A stretch of DNA of 64,000 bases from Pseudopithomyces maydicus (lineage: Eukaryota; Ascomycota; Dothideomycetes; Pleosporales; Didymosphaeriaceae), in NCBI GenBank assembly GCA_026873275.1, contig JANTUC010000005.1, forward strand, positions 620,001 through 684,000, written 5' to 3'. Below are positions 1 to 11,696 of this stretch, piece after piece. The notes under the pieces were generated by a model. That model was not told where the DNA came from and searched no databases. It saw only the letters and a list, made by a program, of their open reading frames with translations. Both the position numbers and the translations under genes were made by a program. Each line of letters starts with the position of its first letter. Position 1 is the first letter of the stretch.

Positions 1-639
1 GAGAGGGATTGGGTGGGTGGGTTGAGGGCGCGGGCTGAGTCGCAGGAGCGCTCTTTCTTCAAGCGCGCGATGGCGGCCGCTCCCTCAAAGGAACGGGGGT
101 TACATAAGCCGCGTCGCGCTAGCCCCCGCCTGGTTAGCGCATCTTCCCCGAGCTCAACGGCGGTGCCTACCCCAATCACTACCAGACATGTACAAGACTG
201 ATTGTACACACCTCCCTGCTGGTTGGCTTCTGCGTGCTCCTGCGCTGCGGCTCTGTCTCTACAATATCTTCTCACCACAACTGTCATCTCTGTCGCGAAC
301 TGTGAAGGTAAAAAATGATTGATCTCAATGCAAAATGCTAAACCACCCAAGGTATCTTGCCAACCCAAGCCAAAAGAGTGAATGCAACTCCCCCAATGAT
401 CCAAAAGAGCGTCCAAAACTTCCCCTCCCAATGCCATGCAAGTCTTCGTGAAAGAATGGATATCCGCATAAAGCCCCAAACGCCACCTTCGTGCGGATCA
501 AAGTATGTACAAATCTGTCTCCAAAATATTTACACATTAGAAACTCCCCGGAAAAATATTTACAAGTCCTCTTCCCGTGTCGCCGCCATTTTTTTGTGAG
601 TCGTTTATGGTTGTTGTGGTGGTGGTGATCGAGATCCGT
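1..639. other. Intergenic, no supported gene
   Basis: Downstream flank of the small secreted peptide gene. Short open frames here lack codon-like composition and splice support. The stretch around 300-600 is A/C-rich and may be its 3' UTR. Confidence 0.5.
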
Positions 640-882
640 CTAGACCTTGATGCTAGGCGAGTTGTTGATGCCCGTGAAGCGCTTGTCCTATCCAAACCGG
701 GTGAGCTGGTGGAAACGTAGGAGCAGGGGGAGGGAAGAACGTACAACCCAGAGGTCTGCAATGTCGAGCGAGCGCGAGTGGTGAGTGTGTGCGTTGGCTG
801 GGATCAAGATTGGGATCGGGCGAGCGGCAACCATGCCGAAAGCGAGAGCAGAGGCGGCAACGAAGATGGTGGAGAACTGCAT
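640..882 (-). CDS. Small secreted peptide precursor with C-terminal Kex2-type site
   Basis: Two exons, 882-745 and 687-640, give 61 residues. The 57-nt intron (744-688) has a GTACGT donor, a CTCAC branch-like site and a TAG acceptor; reading through it instead gives an implausible tail. The first ~20 residues (MQFSTIFVAASALAFGMVAA) form a textbook signal peptide. A His/Pro-rich spacer follows, then Asp-Lys-Arg, and finally the 12-residue tail FTGINNSPSIKV. Lys-Arg is the cleavage motif of the fungal Golgi protease Kex2, so release of a short peptide is plausible. No cysteine is present. A TATATA element lies at 1066-1071, about 185 bp upstream. Function is not recognised: candidates are a small signalling peptide, an effector or a wall-associated peptide. 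The gene model is fairly sure, the processing is inferred. Confidence 0.6.
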
Positions 883-1678
883 TTTGATTTTGATTGTGGT
901 GGTTGGTTGAGTTTGGAGAAACTGGTGATTGTGTGTTGTGAAGAGAGTGGATGTGGTGGTAAAGAATGTGAGCTGGAAGCCGAAAGGACAGTTGTGTTGT
1001 GTAGTAGTTGTGTGGAGCTGATGAGCTGTGTGTGATGCTCTTCTCTGCCTCTACATGCCTCTCCATATATACCACCTTGGTTGCGAAGGCGAAGCCACAG
1101 TGACGGACTTCGCGCGAACAACTTCACGTGCACTTGGCTCGACGATGTCGCTGTCTCGGGTACATCCCGCACATTCGGGCACACTCGTACCTGTTGCATT
1201 TTCTCGGCAGTACCCCAGACCATCTCCAAACTTTTGAGGCTGGTGGTTCGGTGGTCTGCATCTGGTGTTGCTGACATGCGCTTTACCCTTTGGGTAACCC
1301 ACTCGGCGATCCTATGTCGGCCCCTACCATGTTTTCGACCAACGAGAGCTTACCCGAGCGGACTTTGGCTAGGATGAGCAGAGGACTGGTCGCGTTGTGT
1401 TTGCGCAGTGCATGCAGAACTGGTGAGAGTCGTGACAGAAGGTGGGGGTCTTCCAGCTTGTGGCGCGTTTCAAGACCAAAATAACATGAAGCAAGACGAG
1501 CCCTGCGCAACATGCATGTGAGCACGTGCAGACTTGCCATAATTGAGAATAAGCTGAATGCTCAAATGGGAAATGGTATCATTTATTCGTTTCCTGGGCC
1601 AAAGATGCAATCTGCATGGCCGGAACTTTGTAGTTATACACATGGCTGGCGCCAAAACCTTGAAGACAGAGAAAGTTA
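883..1678. other. Intergenic: promoter of secreted peptide and 3' flank of cyclophilin gene
   Basis: It holds TATATA at 1066-1071 for the leftward peptide gene and the 3' untranslated flank of the leftward cyclophilin gene. Overlapping open frames on both strands show no conserved motif. Confidence 0.5.
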
Positions 1679-3278
1679 TCAATTACGTCGTCGACGGTCG
1701 TCCCGATCTTCTCTCCTGTGTCTGTCACGACTCCTATCGCGTCGGTTGTCCCGATAGCGGTCCTCACTTCTGTCTCGTCGACGGTCCTCGTGTCTCACGC
1801 GGTCGTCATATCGGCCGTCTCCATCACGGTCGCGACGGTCCCGTCTTGGGCTTCGGCTGCGATCCCGCTTCCACCTATCGTCATGATAGGACTGTTCTCG
1901 ACGTTCTCTCCTCCGACCATCATCTCGTCGCGGTTCGTACTTGTTGCGTGAGCTTCCATTGGGCCTAGAATTTCCCTCTCGCTGACTGTCCTTGCCTCCC
2001 TTCGAGGGCTCCGCACGGTCGATGATAAGATTACTGACGACTGAATCGCTAACAATATCTCGACCGTGGTCACCACGGTATTGCTTCTTCCTTTGAAGGT
2101 TGTCGATACCACCAAACCCACCGCCTGCAGCCCTCCGACGCTTCATGTTGGTGTTATCTCTCCAGTCATCAGCTATTTTGGAGACACTCTGTGAGAAATC
2201 GACGTGAATACGGTGATCGTCGATCAAAACCCCGTCCATCTTGAAGTATGCCTGTTCGCACTCTTTCTGATCCGAATACTCGATGAAGGCGTACTGGAGG
2301 CTGTCGCCAGTCTTCTTGTCGCGAATGATCTCACAGCTCAGAATCTTGCCAAACCGGGAGAAGATAAGCTCCAGATCTTCGTCCTGGGTAACGGGATTCA
2401 ATTTGCAGACGAACAGCACGTTCTCTGGCGGCGCAACTTCAGCAAATGGTAAATCGCCCACCATTTCTAGCGTAAGCGCTTGCGCACGCGCCTCACGTTC
2501 GCGGCGAACTTTCTCCAAGGCCTCCGGATCCTTCTCTTCTTCCAGCGTCTCATCGTGTCCCACGCGCACGGTGGCAAGCTGCGCAGCGGAGGGTACAGGG
2601 CTCTCGGGCGGTTCGACAAGGTCTTGTGGGTCTTCGTAAGGGTCGTCTAGAACGACGGTGTGCAGTATGCGAATATCCTTGAGCGGGCGACCCTTATCGT
2701 CCACAAAAGCAGCATTGATCTTCTCCAATACATCAAAACCCTCAACGACCTGACCGAAAATCGCGGCCTTTTTGTCCAAGTATTCGATGTCGTTTGCGAG
2801 TGTTATGATGAACTGACTGCTTGCAAAGCGCTCGTCTGGGTCTTCCGGCGAGGGTGCGGTGGCCATGCTGACAGTACCCATCTCGGTGTGCTTCAGCTTA
2901 GGCTGAAATTCGGGTCGGAAAGTCTTCTTCGCTGGGTCTGATGGGTCGAGAAGACCCCAAATCGAACGGCCGCCATCGCTATCCTTGGACCCGGGACCTA
3001 TGGGGTCGCCCGTTTGGAAGGAGAAGTTGGGTTGGACGTTGTGGACGGGCGCGAAGTTGTAGTATTTGACCTTGCAAAGCTTGAGGAAACTGCGTAGCGC
3101 GATCAGTTAGCATCTGTCGTTTTGCTCAGCTTGCTGCTACACGCGACGGAAGAGTAACAAGCGATGGCTGCTGCGTATATGGAAGGTTGGAAGCTTACTT
3201 TTCGCAGCATCTGGGGGCGTCATCGACGAGCAAATCTATCGTTATGTCGCCCAGTGACGTCTCCAGCAGTACTGACAT
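1679..3278 (-). CDS. cyp6: PPIL4/Cyp6-type cyclophilin with RRM
   Basis: Two exons, 3278-3199 and 3089-1679 (intron 109 nt, GTAAGC donor), give 496 residues. The N-terminal ~165 residues are a cyclophilin-like peptidyl-prolyl isomerase domain beginning MSVLLETSLGDITIDLL. The catalytic Arg region of ordinary cyclophilins (FHR) is replaced by YYNFAPVHNVQ, as in PPIL4, so isomerase activity may be weak. An RRM follows at about residues 245-325, with RNP2 VLFVCKL and RNP1-like YAFIEY. The tail from about residue 370 is RD/RS-rich (RDRSRSPRRDRRDRD) and suits a nuclear speckle or spliceosome-associated protein. Family members act in pre-mRNA processing and transcription-linked complexes. The start is chosen because this ATG opens the conserved domain exactly. 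Confidence 0.93.
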
Positions 3279-3553
3279 GGCTGCGGTTGTAGAGTGGGAA
3301 CGTCAGTCGCGTCGCAAAAGTTGCGGAGAGCGAAGCGCGGGTGAGGGAGCTCGGGCCACTTTGCGGCAAGCACGTTCGACGTCACACGTTCGACGTCGAG
3401 GATGGGGTTTTGTCCAAAGTAATGTTACCCTGGGGCAACGCGACGTTTTAATATAGGCGTTGAACCATTTCACAAAAAGAGCAGCCCCTGGATTTACAGA
3501 AAAAATACAATATGGTATCATCAGCCCAATAGGACCCATCGCAACTCTATCAA

Positions 3554-3567
3554 CCCCCCCCCCCCCC
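3554..3567. repeat. C14 homopolymer in C-rich tract
   Basis: Fourteen consecutive C lie at the start of a long pyrimidine-rich (C/T) stretch, about 3550-3740, with several further C runs. It lies just downstream of the stop of the leftward acidic-protein gene and overlaps its alternative reading frame. Homopolymers this long are prone to length error in assemblies. Confidence 0.9.
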
Positions 3568-3647
3568 ACCAATACTTCACAAATTCATCCTGGGGTAACA
3601 CACCCCCTCCCTCTCCCCCGTCCCCCCAAACAACCACCCTCCACCCC

Positions 3648-5310
3648 CTACTCCGCCCGTCTGAACACCTCCTGTACCCACTCATACCCCCCACCCTCCC
3701 CACGCCCCCCAACAACCCCTCAATCTTCTCCACCATCTCGACATCGACCTGCAGAAGCTCCAGGTCCGTCCTGCCGTAAATGGCCTTGAGTAGGCCGGCG
3801 CGCTTGTTCCGCCAAGCAGTCGCCTCGTAGGGAAGGGTGGCGAGGTCCACCACGCGCATCCGAGCACTTCGGGCCCTGATCCGGCCCAGGGCATCTGTGA
3901 TGACCCTCGTGGTCACCTGGCGGTAGGTATCCGCCGTGGTGGGCGCGGCCGGGAAGTCGCTCAGCGCGATGGTGGCCTCACTCCCCCTTCCCCACCCTCT
4001 CTTCCCTCTCCATCCTCTTCCTCCTCTTCCTCCCCTCCCGCCTCTCCTTCCTCCCCCAAAACCCCCGGCACGAAGCCCCCTGAGGGCACACTGGCTCCTT
4101 CATGTTGCACTTCGGCTTCGTCGTCTTCCGTCTCCGTGAGCCAATCCGAGTCGTCATCAGAGTCGAAGCGTTCGTTGCTTGTGTTGGTGTCTTCGCCCCT
4201 GGGCTTGAAGAGGTCTTGGTCTAAAGGAGTCCTGTGTTGCTTCTTTGGACGTCGCACCGGATACATAGGGTATCCTCCAGAGGTGGATCGCAATCCTGAA
4301 CGAAGAGGGGATGGGATCGGGGGACTGGGGGTGGCGGTGATGTGTCGTGAGGAGGGAGCGGCGATACAGCACGAGTACGGGCTGGTGAAGATACCGACCG
4401 CGATAATTCGTTTCCCAGTGAAGACTTGGGGTGATGTTTGATATTCAGTGGCGCTGGACGATCAGGCGTGTCGGGCGGGTACGGCTGGCTCCGAAAGTGC
4501 AATGGCTCCATCAATTCAGACGGAGTTCTCCTCATAGAGGGCTGCGAGCCGAGCATTGATAATTCCATACGAGCTTGAATAGGTGTAGGCGTGAGAGAGC
4601 TCGATTGGTTCGCGTGTCTGGTTGACTCCCGGTGTTGAGGGGCTTTCACAGGCGATCGCTTTCTGAAGAGGCGACCAGATGTGCTGCGCAACGACGTGAA
4701 CAGCGCGGGCGCTCGGAAGGACTTGCGGGTGCTTGGTAGGGACTGCGTCTCTTCCATTTTGGCGGCGCCGCTACGATGGTCTGTGACATTCTTATTGGGG
4801 TCGGTTTCGCTCTCTTTGAGTATCTCGAGTAGACTCACGGTTTCATCCTTCGGTGGCAATACTGAGTATTCGTAAACCGGCCTAAGGGATATAACTTCGT
4901 TGACTAGACGTCGTACACTGTCGCTTTCGATGCGAGAAGTGTCGTAACTCTACCCTCGTTGTTAGCCTCACAATATCCAAGGTCGGTAATGTGCTTGCCT
5001 GATCCAGTGACAGCTCCCGAATATATTGGCTGGCGAGAGTGAAGTTGTCAGGGTCTTGAAAGATCCAATCGCAGAAGAGGTTTAGGTGAACCCAGTGGAT
5101 CGTATCATCTTTGATCTGTTTCGTGAGCATGGCTACTTCCTCCTCGGTCCAGAAAACGGTTCTCGGCTCGCCACTCGAGATAGAGGCACGGGCTTCACCC
5201 ATAGTAATTGGAAACGCGGGGCCGGCTGGGGTATCGGATGAGTCCAAAGAGCGCAGTGGCAACGCTGCCTCCGGAGAAAGGGTCGGGCTACTCTTCCTAC
5301 TACACTCCAT
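3648..5310 (-). CDS. Unrecognised conserved-looking acidic protein; reading frame interrupted in G-rich tracts
   Basis: Start ATG 5310 has a CACCATGG context. Exon 1 is 5310-4999. A GC-AG intron (4998-4950, CAG|GCAAGC, branch CTAAC) leads into 4949 onward in the same frame. After about 220 codons the text moves frame near 4296-4378, either through an 83-nt intron with a weak GTACTC donor or an indel. It then reads an acidic stretch (DSDDDSDWLTETEDDEAEVQ) and an E/G run, and shifts again without any intron candidate near 3985-4060 into SEATIALSDFPAAPTTADTY and ITDALGRIRARSARMRVVDL. A last shift in a G run around 3690-3705 would end the protein GYEWVQEVFRRAE, stop 3648-3650; without it the frame drifts into Gly-rich text to 3521. 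I do not recognise the family. Either this is a real gene with assembly indels or a decaying one. Confidence 0.55.
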
Positions 5311-5865
5311 GGTGTCTGGCTGGTATCGAGAGACGTAGGTGGAAGCAACGCTTAGATACTATCGACTGAAGAGGCTTTGAAAACTTTCTCAAGGCGCAAA
5401 GGTGTAAGCGGGCGAAGAAGCAGTAACTGAGGGTGGGCGCCGATAAAAACTTGTCGCGTATCGCAACGCGCTTTAACGCGGTGAAGGTGAAAAGTGAAGG
5501 CACGACAATAAAAATCGGCTTCCATGTCAATAGAGAAACGCGTCGAAGCGTTTGCACGGTGAGCGTGGGCCTAGCTAGTAGACGTGACCGCAACCAAACG
5601 GGCGCAAAACGCACATATCGGTGCAGAAGCGCGTCGAGCACGCGCGACATGGCAAAAGAAGTAGAGGATAAGCTGCATTTGATGGTAAATCCACGGTGTA
5701 TTCAATTTGGAATTAAGATACATGAGGGAAAGACATAGGAAAAGTCGGGATATTGGGGCTGATTAAGAGTAGTACAGACAACAACGGCAATGCTTTACAT
5801 GCAGGACTCCGTATGCCCCCAATGTCTATCGCTCAAAAATAAAGTCCTATTATTCGTCGCCGGAT
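5311..5865. other. Intergenic: 5' flank of acidic-protein gene and 3' flank of secreted protein gene
   Basis: Both neighbours are leftward. No open frame here has supporting features. Confidence 0.5.
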
Positions 5866-6652
5866 TTACGCTGCAGCATCCCAGCTGTCGTGGCCATCGT
5901 AGTCGTGTGGCGAGGATTGCTTCCACGGGTTGGCGTTGAGGGCAGCGAGCGCATAGTACTTGCAGCGCTTCTTCTCCACACCCTGCTGGTCAAAGTTCCA
6001 GTTGTTGACAAAGACTTGGTATTGACCAGTGCTTCCGAGCGGGCAGAGAGCAAAGTTGCCGCCCTTCGTGATACCAAAGGTGGAAGGCCAGGTCAGGAAC
6101 GACGGGCTGGGGTCGACGAGCTGAATAGGGTTGTTTCCGGTGTGGTACCAGCCGGTGGAAATGGCGCTCGGTGGTAGCCACCCAACCTTGGTGTATTTAA
6201 CAGCTCCCGTGACTGCATCAATGTATAGCTGAAGAGGTTCCTTGCTAACCTGGACCAGAGTCAGTCAACTGGGTAACGGACTCCAGCCCAAAAACCAATA
6301 GACTTACCGTATACAGCTGTGTGTCATCATCAACAAAGAAGGTCGGTAGCTTAGGGTCCCACCACTTGTTGTAGGGTGTTGCCACAAGGATACCCTTCTC
6401 CAGTCTGATAGCGTACGAGTCGAACGGGCACTGGGACTTCTTCGTCTCTGGATACGGCCGGTGCCATGGGTCGCATCGGTCATTAACCCTGAGGTTGAAG
6501 AAATGTGGTTGACGAGTTTTGGGGTGCCAGCCCTTGCCTTTATCATCGTCGCCGGCTACCTTCGCAACAGCGGCCTCCTCCCGGATGGCAATGGCATGTG
6601 CAGCAGCCCCTCCAAGTAAGAGTAGTTCGATCAAAAACTGAAAGAGCCTCAT
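5866..6652 (-). CDS. Secreted protein, PhiA-like wall/surface family (tentative)
   Basis: Exons 6652-6308 and 6249-5866 give 242 residues. The 58-nt intron has an ideal GTAAGT donor and GTCCAG acceptor. Residues 1-20 are a strong signal peptide (MRLFQFLIELLLLGGAAAHA). A charged pro-like segment follows, then the core: HFFNLRVND near residue 50, CPFDSYAIRLEKGILVA, a glycine/tryptophan-rich middle, and the end FVNNWNFDQQGVEKKRCKYY followed by ALAALNANPW. The order of a beta-rich body with a closing FV..W....C..Y.L.A.N..PW motif recalls fungal secreted proteins annotated as PhiA or IgE-binding-like. That assignment is from memory of the pattern and uncertain; secretion is well supported. Confidence 0.75.
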
Positions 6653-8792
6653 CTTGAACCGAAAAACAATGAGCGTGGTAAAACGAGTGTGGGCAGAGAG
6701 GTCACTGGATGAGTGAAACAGTGTCGGCCAAAGGAATTGAATTTATCATGAATGGAGAGGCGCGTTGCTTGTTGTGATCTTTGAGCATTGTATGGAATGT
6801 AGAACAACACATGACAACTGAGAATAGAGGTTACCTTGGGAAATGATTCTAAGAATTCCGCCACAGAGATGAGGAATGAAGTACAATCCATCAAGATCTG
6901 TGAGGGTAGAAAAGCAGCAACATGTCGGCTTTCGAACTTGATCGATTATCAGCCGCAGAGCATCTGGACATAGACGTATGGGTTGCCCGGGAATATTGTA
7001 CCGCTTGTAGTCGTGAGATCCATGATTTGTTTTGACATCTTGCGTCTCACACATTCCGCCACCGGAATTTGACTCAAATTGGCTGCTAGGCCTAACGTAA
7101 CATTGATAAAGGGCATCGAGAGAGAACGCTGTTGTCCAGGTGATGGTCCAGGAAGCCGTGCAGAGCATACGCCGCTCTAGCCCTGAGCACACCAGTGCAT
7201 GGCTTCTTTATTGATGTGAGTGGGGTGGTGAAGATACAAGGAACAATCAGGCCATACATGTACGTGACAACACGCTTTCCTGATCTGATCTAGGGAAGAT
7301 CACCCTCGACAAAGTGTCCATTTCCCCACTTCCTCGTACCTGGACGCGTCGACGCCATCACATTGCAGTATCGATATCGACCGGCCCGTCACGAGCAGCA
7401 CGCCACGGACCGAGTTCGGTAAGTCTACAACATGCCTGCCAGCGTACTGTGCCTCTCTGGCGCGTTTTACCATGTATTTCGATTCATCCGCCGGTCGACG
7501 ACTCCACCGACCCACCATGCCACATCACCAGAACGATAGTGATCAGTCTGCCTTGACCTCCTTCTCCATTTGTTACTAAACGTTTTGCTCTTTATGCACC
7601 CTTGGCCGCGGTCGCGGACTATACATGTTCGGTCATAGCTGGCGCTTAACGGCGTTGATGCGCGGACTCGTGCCTCCACATCCCTGCGGCCCACAATCAG
7701 CCTCAGGCGCAGAGGCCGCGGATATACCCATAGGCTACGGCAGTGGCTCTAAGGATGAACAAGCAAGGCGCGCCAACTGGACAGGACTCAACAGTGACCG
7801 GTCAGAACGTCCAGTCAGAGGAAAAGTCATCCGCGAACAGCTGGACCCAGCGTTGTGGTTATCCCTGGTCTCGTCTAGCGACGCAGAGTGGAGAGGCGTG
7901 GTTGCGGCACAGTCGCTCTCCAAAGTGCTCATTGGCAGGCCCACCCTCCTTCCCAATGCAAAAAGGTGATGGGCTATCTTGTCACCGGCTGGCAATCTCT
8001 TCCAGGTGTTCTTTTTGCCACGAGCTGAGGTGCACCACGAGACGGACTACTGGTGGTTTGCACCCTTGATATCCGCTTGCGCGCGTTCGATTGGCTAGAC
8101 GCTGGGCAAGCGACTCCTCCAATCAGGACTGCCGCACATCTGACGACCATGTTCCCCGTGGGCCAGTGAATTCGCTGCCGATCCAGAATCTGCCCCATAT
8201 GAACTTGTTTAGAAACAGCCGCGTTCCGCCCCCAGCCGCTGTGCCCCCCGTCGAACGACAACCTTGGTCGGTGGGGCTGTTCTTTACACGGGCCAATGGA
8301 TACACGCATGTTAAGCGCCAGGGCTTGACAGGGTCTAGCGCGCATATACAGCGCCGCTGCCTCAACGGTCGCGGGTGCTCAAGGCATTCGTGATTCTATC
8401 CGCAATCATATCATGCCGCTTTGGCACTAGGATTGGGCTGATCCTGCGGGTTTAGGACGACTACGCCGCAAAGCACATCAGGCTTTGTTGGAGCATGTCG
8501 TTTCCAGGGAACTGGTACACCACCCTCTCGGCATGTTATAATGACAGTTGCCTGCAAGCCTCGTCGGTGGCACAACACCTGCCTGGCTTACTCCCAAGAG
8601 ATTCGCCTGAGCCAGTAGTGCTTAAAATCAGCTGTTCGGCTTGGTTTTCGTCGGACCTTTTCGTTTGGCGCTTGACACCCCTCCAGTTCCACTGTCACTG
8701 CTAGGCGCTGGCATCGGTCGCGTGTGGACTCCCTTGTATCTCGTGTCCCATTCGCCTACCGTTTCATTGATCAACCGAGACTTGCACAACAT
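6653..8792. other. Intergenic, 2.1 kb, no supported gene
   Basis: Lies between divergently oriented genes (leftward secreted protein, rightward Ser/Pro-rich protein), so it must contain both promoters. Open frames up to about 150 codons occur on both strands but overlap each other and lack domains, signal peptides or clear splice sites. No tRNA was found. Confidence 0.5.
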
Positions 8793-9640
8793 ATGGCCAT
8801 GGATCCAGGCCGGTCGCCCGCTCTGTCGGCTCGTTCACTCACCATATCTACATCGGACCCCAAGACCAACGCCCACAAGCGTTCAGGCTCTCGCACCGAA
8901 TACTCTCCTCTGTCTGCCCACGGCATGCCAAAGGAGCCGGCACTGCTCTCTCCAGATAGCCTCGTCACGCAACCACACCGATTCTCTGGCCTCCCACCGT
9001 CGCCACGCCCGGGACATACCTATCGCTTCTCAGGCGGCCTCCCCCTTCACCCCGTCCCAGTGAGCCCAGGTCACCTCTTCCTCCAGTATCACCCATGCCA
9101 GCCTTGTCCCCCTCCCTGTCAGGGCCTATGTCGCCGCCCATGTCGGCAAAGTCTTTCGGTACCCTGATCGACTCTGAACCGTCGACGCCCGCATACTCTC
9201 CTCGGATGGGTTCAAATTGGGACAGTTCCACTCTCGTCTTGTTACCGCCTGTCAAGTCAAGCGATGCCAGCCCTCTCGAGCCCAAATGGGAGATGCTGGT
9301 GCCTCTGCAGAAGCCACCGAAGAAGAGGTTTTCACGACACAAGCCGAAGATGTCCATCGCCAAGGATGTACCTGCGACTGCATCATTGTCGTCGCATCCA
9401 GTAAGGCCGATACAAGTCAAGACAATACAGGAGGAGACGGCGAAAGAAAACCAGGCCCCAGTAGAGGAAGAAAAAGAGAAGAAGGAGGTCGAGGAAGAAC
9501 CAGCGCAAAGCGACCCGTTGGGGAAGTTGGCCCTTCGGATGAAGTCGTTGCTGAAGCGACGGAGTAACGGCGAGAAGAAGGAGAAAAGACCAAGGTATGA
9601 ACTGGACCGGGTTGAAACCGTACATTGGACAGAGCTCTGA
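8793..9640 (+). CDS. Ser/Pro-rich hypothetical protein with one apparent 1-nt frame break
   Basis: ATG 8793 opens MAMDPGRSPALSARSLTI. The frame runs to about 9040 through RFSGLPPSPRPGHTYRFSGG and then must shift by one base to continue PPSPRPSEPRSPLPPVSPMP and on to the stop at 9638-9640. The shift sits at a C5 run (9041-9045); one more C would join both halves, and the internal repeat SGLPPSPRP / SGGLPPSPRP supports that reading. The joined length is 849 nt (282 codons plus stop). The C-terminal third has a basic patch (PPKKRFSRHKPK), a Glu/Lys-rich helix and the end DRVETVHWTEL. No known domain is seen; it is probably a disordered regulatory protein. Confidence 0.6.
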
Positions 9641-11696
9641 GACGTTTATTTCCTTTCTTTTTCTCATTTCATTGCCAGCTGGGAATTTTCTACGATTAAC
9701 GGATTTATGGGATTTCATCTTTTACGGGTTGGACATGTTAACCGGTCATGGCGTTCATCTGGGATGGCGAGGAGTTTATTTTCGGAGGGTTTTTGCAGCT
9801 TGGGAGGACAACATTCTTTTGTGATACCCACAGGTGGGAGTGCAAATTGTGTAGGAGCAATACGGTGAGCATATGCAGATAAGCGTAGCGAGGACAATAA
9901 ACCTTTCAATTGCATGGTGTTGGTTCCTGCGGTGTATTAGTGCGATGCGCGGACAGGAACAATTCGCTTTCGCCCCTTTGTCGCGAAAGGCGCGTGGAAG
10001 GCGCGACCTCGAGCACGACGCGTGATTCACGTCGATGGATGGATTTATGCGATGCGGCGATTCACGCCCTCCTGCAACGCCTTTTCGCGGCCTACCTATT
10101 CATGTGATCCAGCCGTTGATTCTGCGCGTCGACGAGACTGAGCGCCTGATTCTTCGCATTCGGCCCTTGGTCAATGCCGGGAAAGGCCGGCCCCATGTTG
10201 GTTGCGACGACACGTTGCCCGCGTCACCGCCTAGACAAACGAGAAAGATTTACAGCGTCGTCCTTGCAGAGCGACCCACTGCCCATGTTGGGAATCAGGG
10301 CACGGTGGCCTCCAGTGCTGCCCTCATCTGCGCTTGAGCCGTGGAGAAGACCTGCAGCTTGCACCTGGGCGGCACCTGGGCATCTGGGTATCTGGGCACG
10401 AAGCGTCACACATGACGACGGCTCGACTTGGGCAATGGCCCGGTCCTTTGCGAAACCTCAACTACTGACGGAAAAGCGGTTTCGATCGCCCTGCTAAGCG
10501 CGAAACTTTATGGCCCAGTGCACACGCAGACGAGGCTGGGATACTGCCGTCACGTGCAGCTATGCCGGATTGGGCGCGGTGATGAAGCTGCAGGGCTGGG
10601 CCACAACTCCCGCTGATCCCAGGTCCCCGAAACACGGCAGAGTCTGGATGAGCCCGGGCCCGCCATGGTGAGGAGCTGCGCTGCTAAGCTGCTAAGGCAC
10701 CGTCGCAAGTGTCTGCACCGTGCGGTCAAGCGCGTGGCCGTACAGAAAAAAAGGACAGCTGGTGGAGCAGGGCCATGGAAGATTTGCGACCGCTGATGGG
10801 CTTGTGCAATGGGCGAGGAGATGACGGTTGAATGGCGCGCAGATGCTGGTGCAGTCAAGGGCGGCGGGCTCGGGTTGGCAGCCATCGGGGCTGCAGGCTG
10901 CAAACAACTGCAGGCGGCAGCAACAAAGGCCGGCTTTGATTGGGAAGGGCTTCGATTGATGGCCTTGCTGAGGGGGGCATGGCTGTGGCGCGTGTTGTTC
11001 CCAAGGAACTCGGATAGGAGACGCTCAGTGAGGAATGGGCCGAGCGACCCAAACAAATCTGCATTTAGCGCCACAAAGAAGAGTGCGACAAGCCCACGCC
11101 GTAAGGACGCGCTGATGCCGCACGGCGGAGCGCACCAGATGGGCAGCGGGCAGCGCGCAGCGCGCAGTGCATTTCGAGCGGGCGGGCAGCTGAGGGCAGC
11201 GGGCACAGCGGGCGACGGGCCTGGGGCGCCGCACGTGACATAATGTTCCTTAGCCACGGGTCGCGAACCTCCACGTCCGCTTCGAACACTTAGGCGATGG
11301 GGAGCGCAGAGGGTCGCCAGTGCACGCAAAGCCCGCCGCCCGCCCATCATGGCGACGGATCAAACCCTCGCCGTGTCAACCCCGGCCACACCCACCGCCG
11401 GCACTCGTCCTCACCTCCATCCTCGTTTTGCATCGTTGTACATCGCGACCAGCTCGCTGCACACCCCAGAGAGCCCGAAGTAGCGACCACCTCACGTTCA
11501 GGACCTAGCCTGGGCAGGCGCTACAGTAATAGGGTACGCACCCAGCTGACTTGTTGAATAAACCCACGGCACCCCGGCGCCCACCTCCTCCCTCTCTCCA
11601 TCCCGCCATCACCACCACATCACCACTGCCAGCGCCCATCCTCGCCGCTGCTGCGCAACCCTATTTGCATCGCCCAAAGACCTCGCTGTCGGCACC
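9641..11696. other. Intergenic, 2 kb, GC-rich, no supported gene
   Basis: Long open frames at 10550-11350 (minus) and 10809-11243 (plus) overlap on opposite strands and reflect high GC with few stops. The segment 11130-11230 has short purine/GC repeats (gcagcgcgcag type). The last ~150 bp are C-rich and look like the promoter/5' UTR of Ies4. Confidence 0.5.

Noticed and set aside
1558..1968. 136-codon plus-strand open frame
   Set aside because: Antisense to the RD-rich tail of the cyclophilin gene; repeats of Arg codons create stop-poor antisense.
11135..11200. CRISPR-like or short tandem array
   Set aside because: Imperfect GC-rich short repeats without spacers; a fungal nuclear genome gives no reason to expect CRISPR.
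10550..11350. Long open frame on the minus strand (266 codons) overlapping a plus-strand frame at 10809-11243
   Set aside because: High-GC region with few stops; both strands open, no motif, no splice sites, Arg/Ala/Pro-skewed composition.
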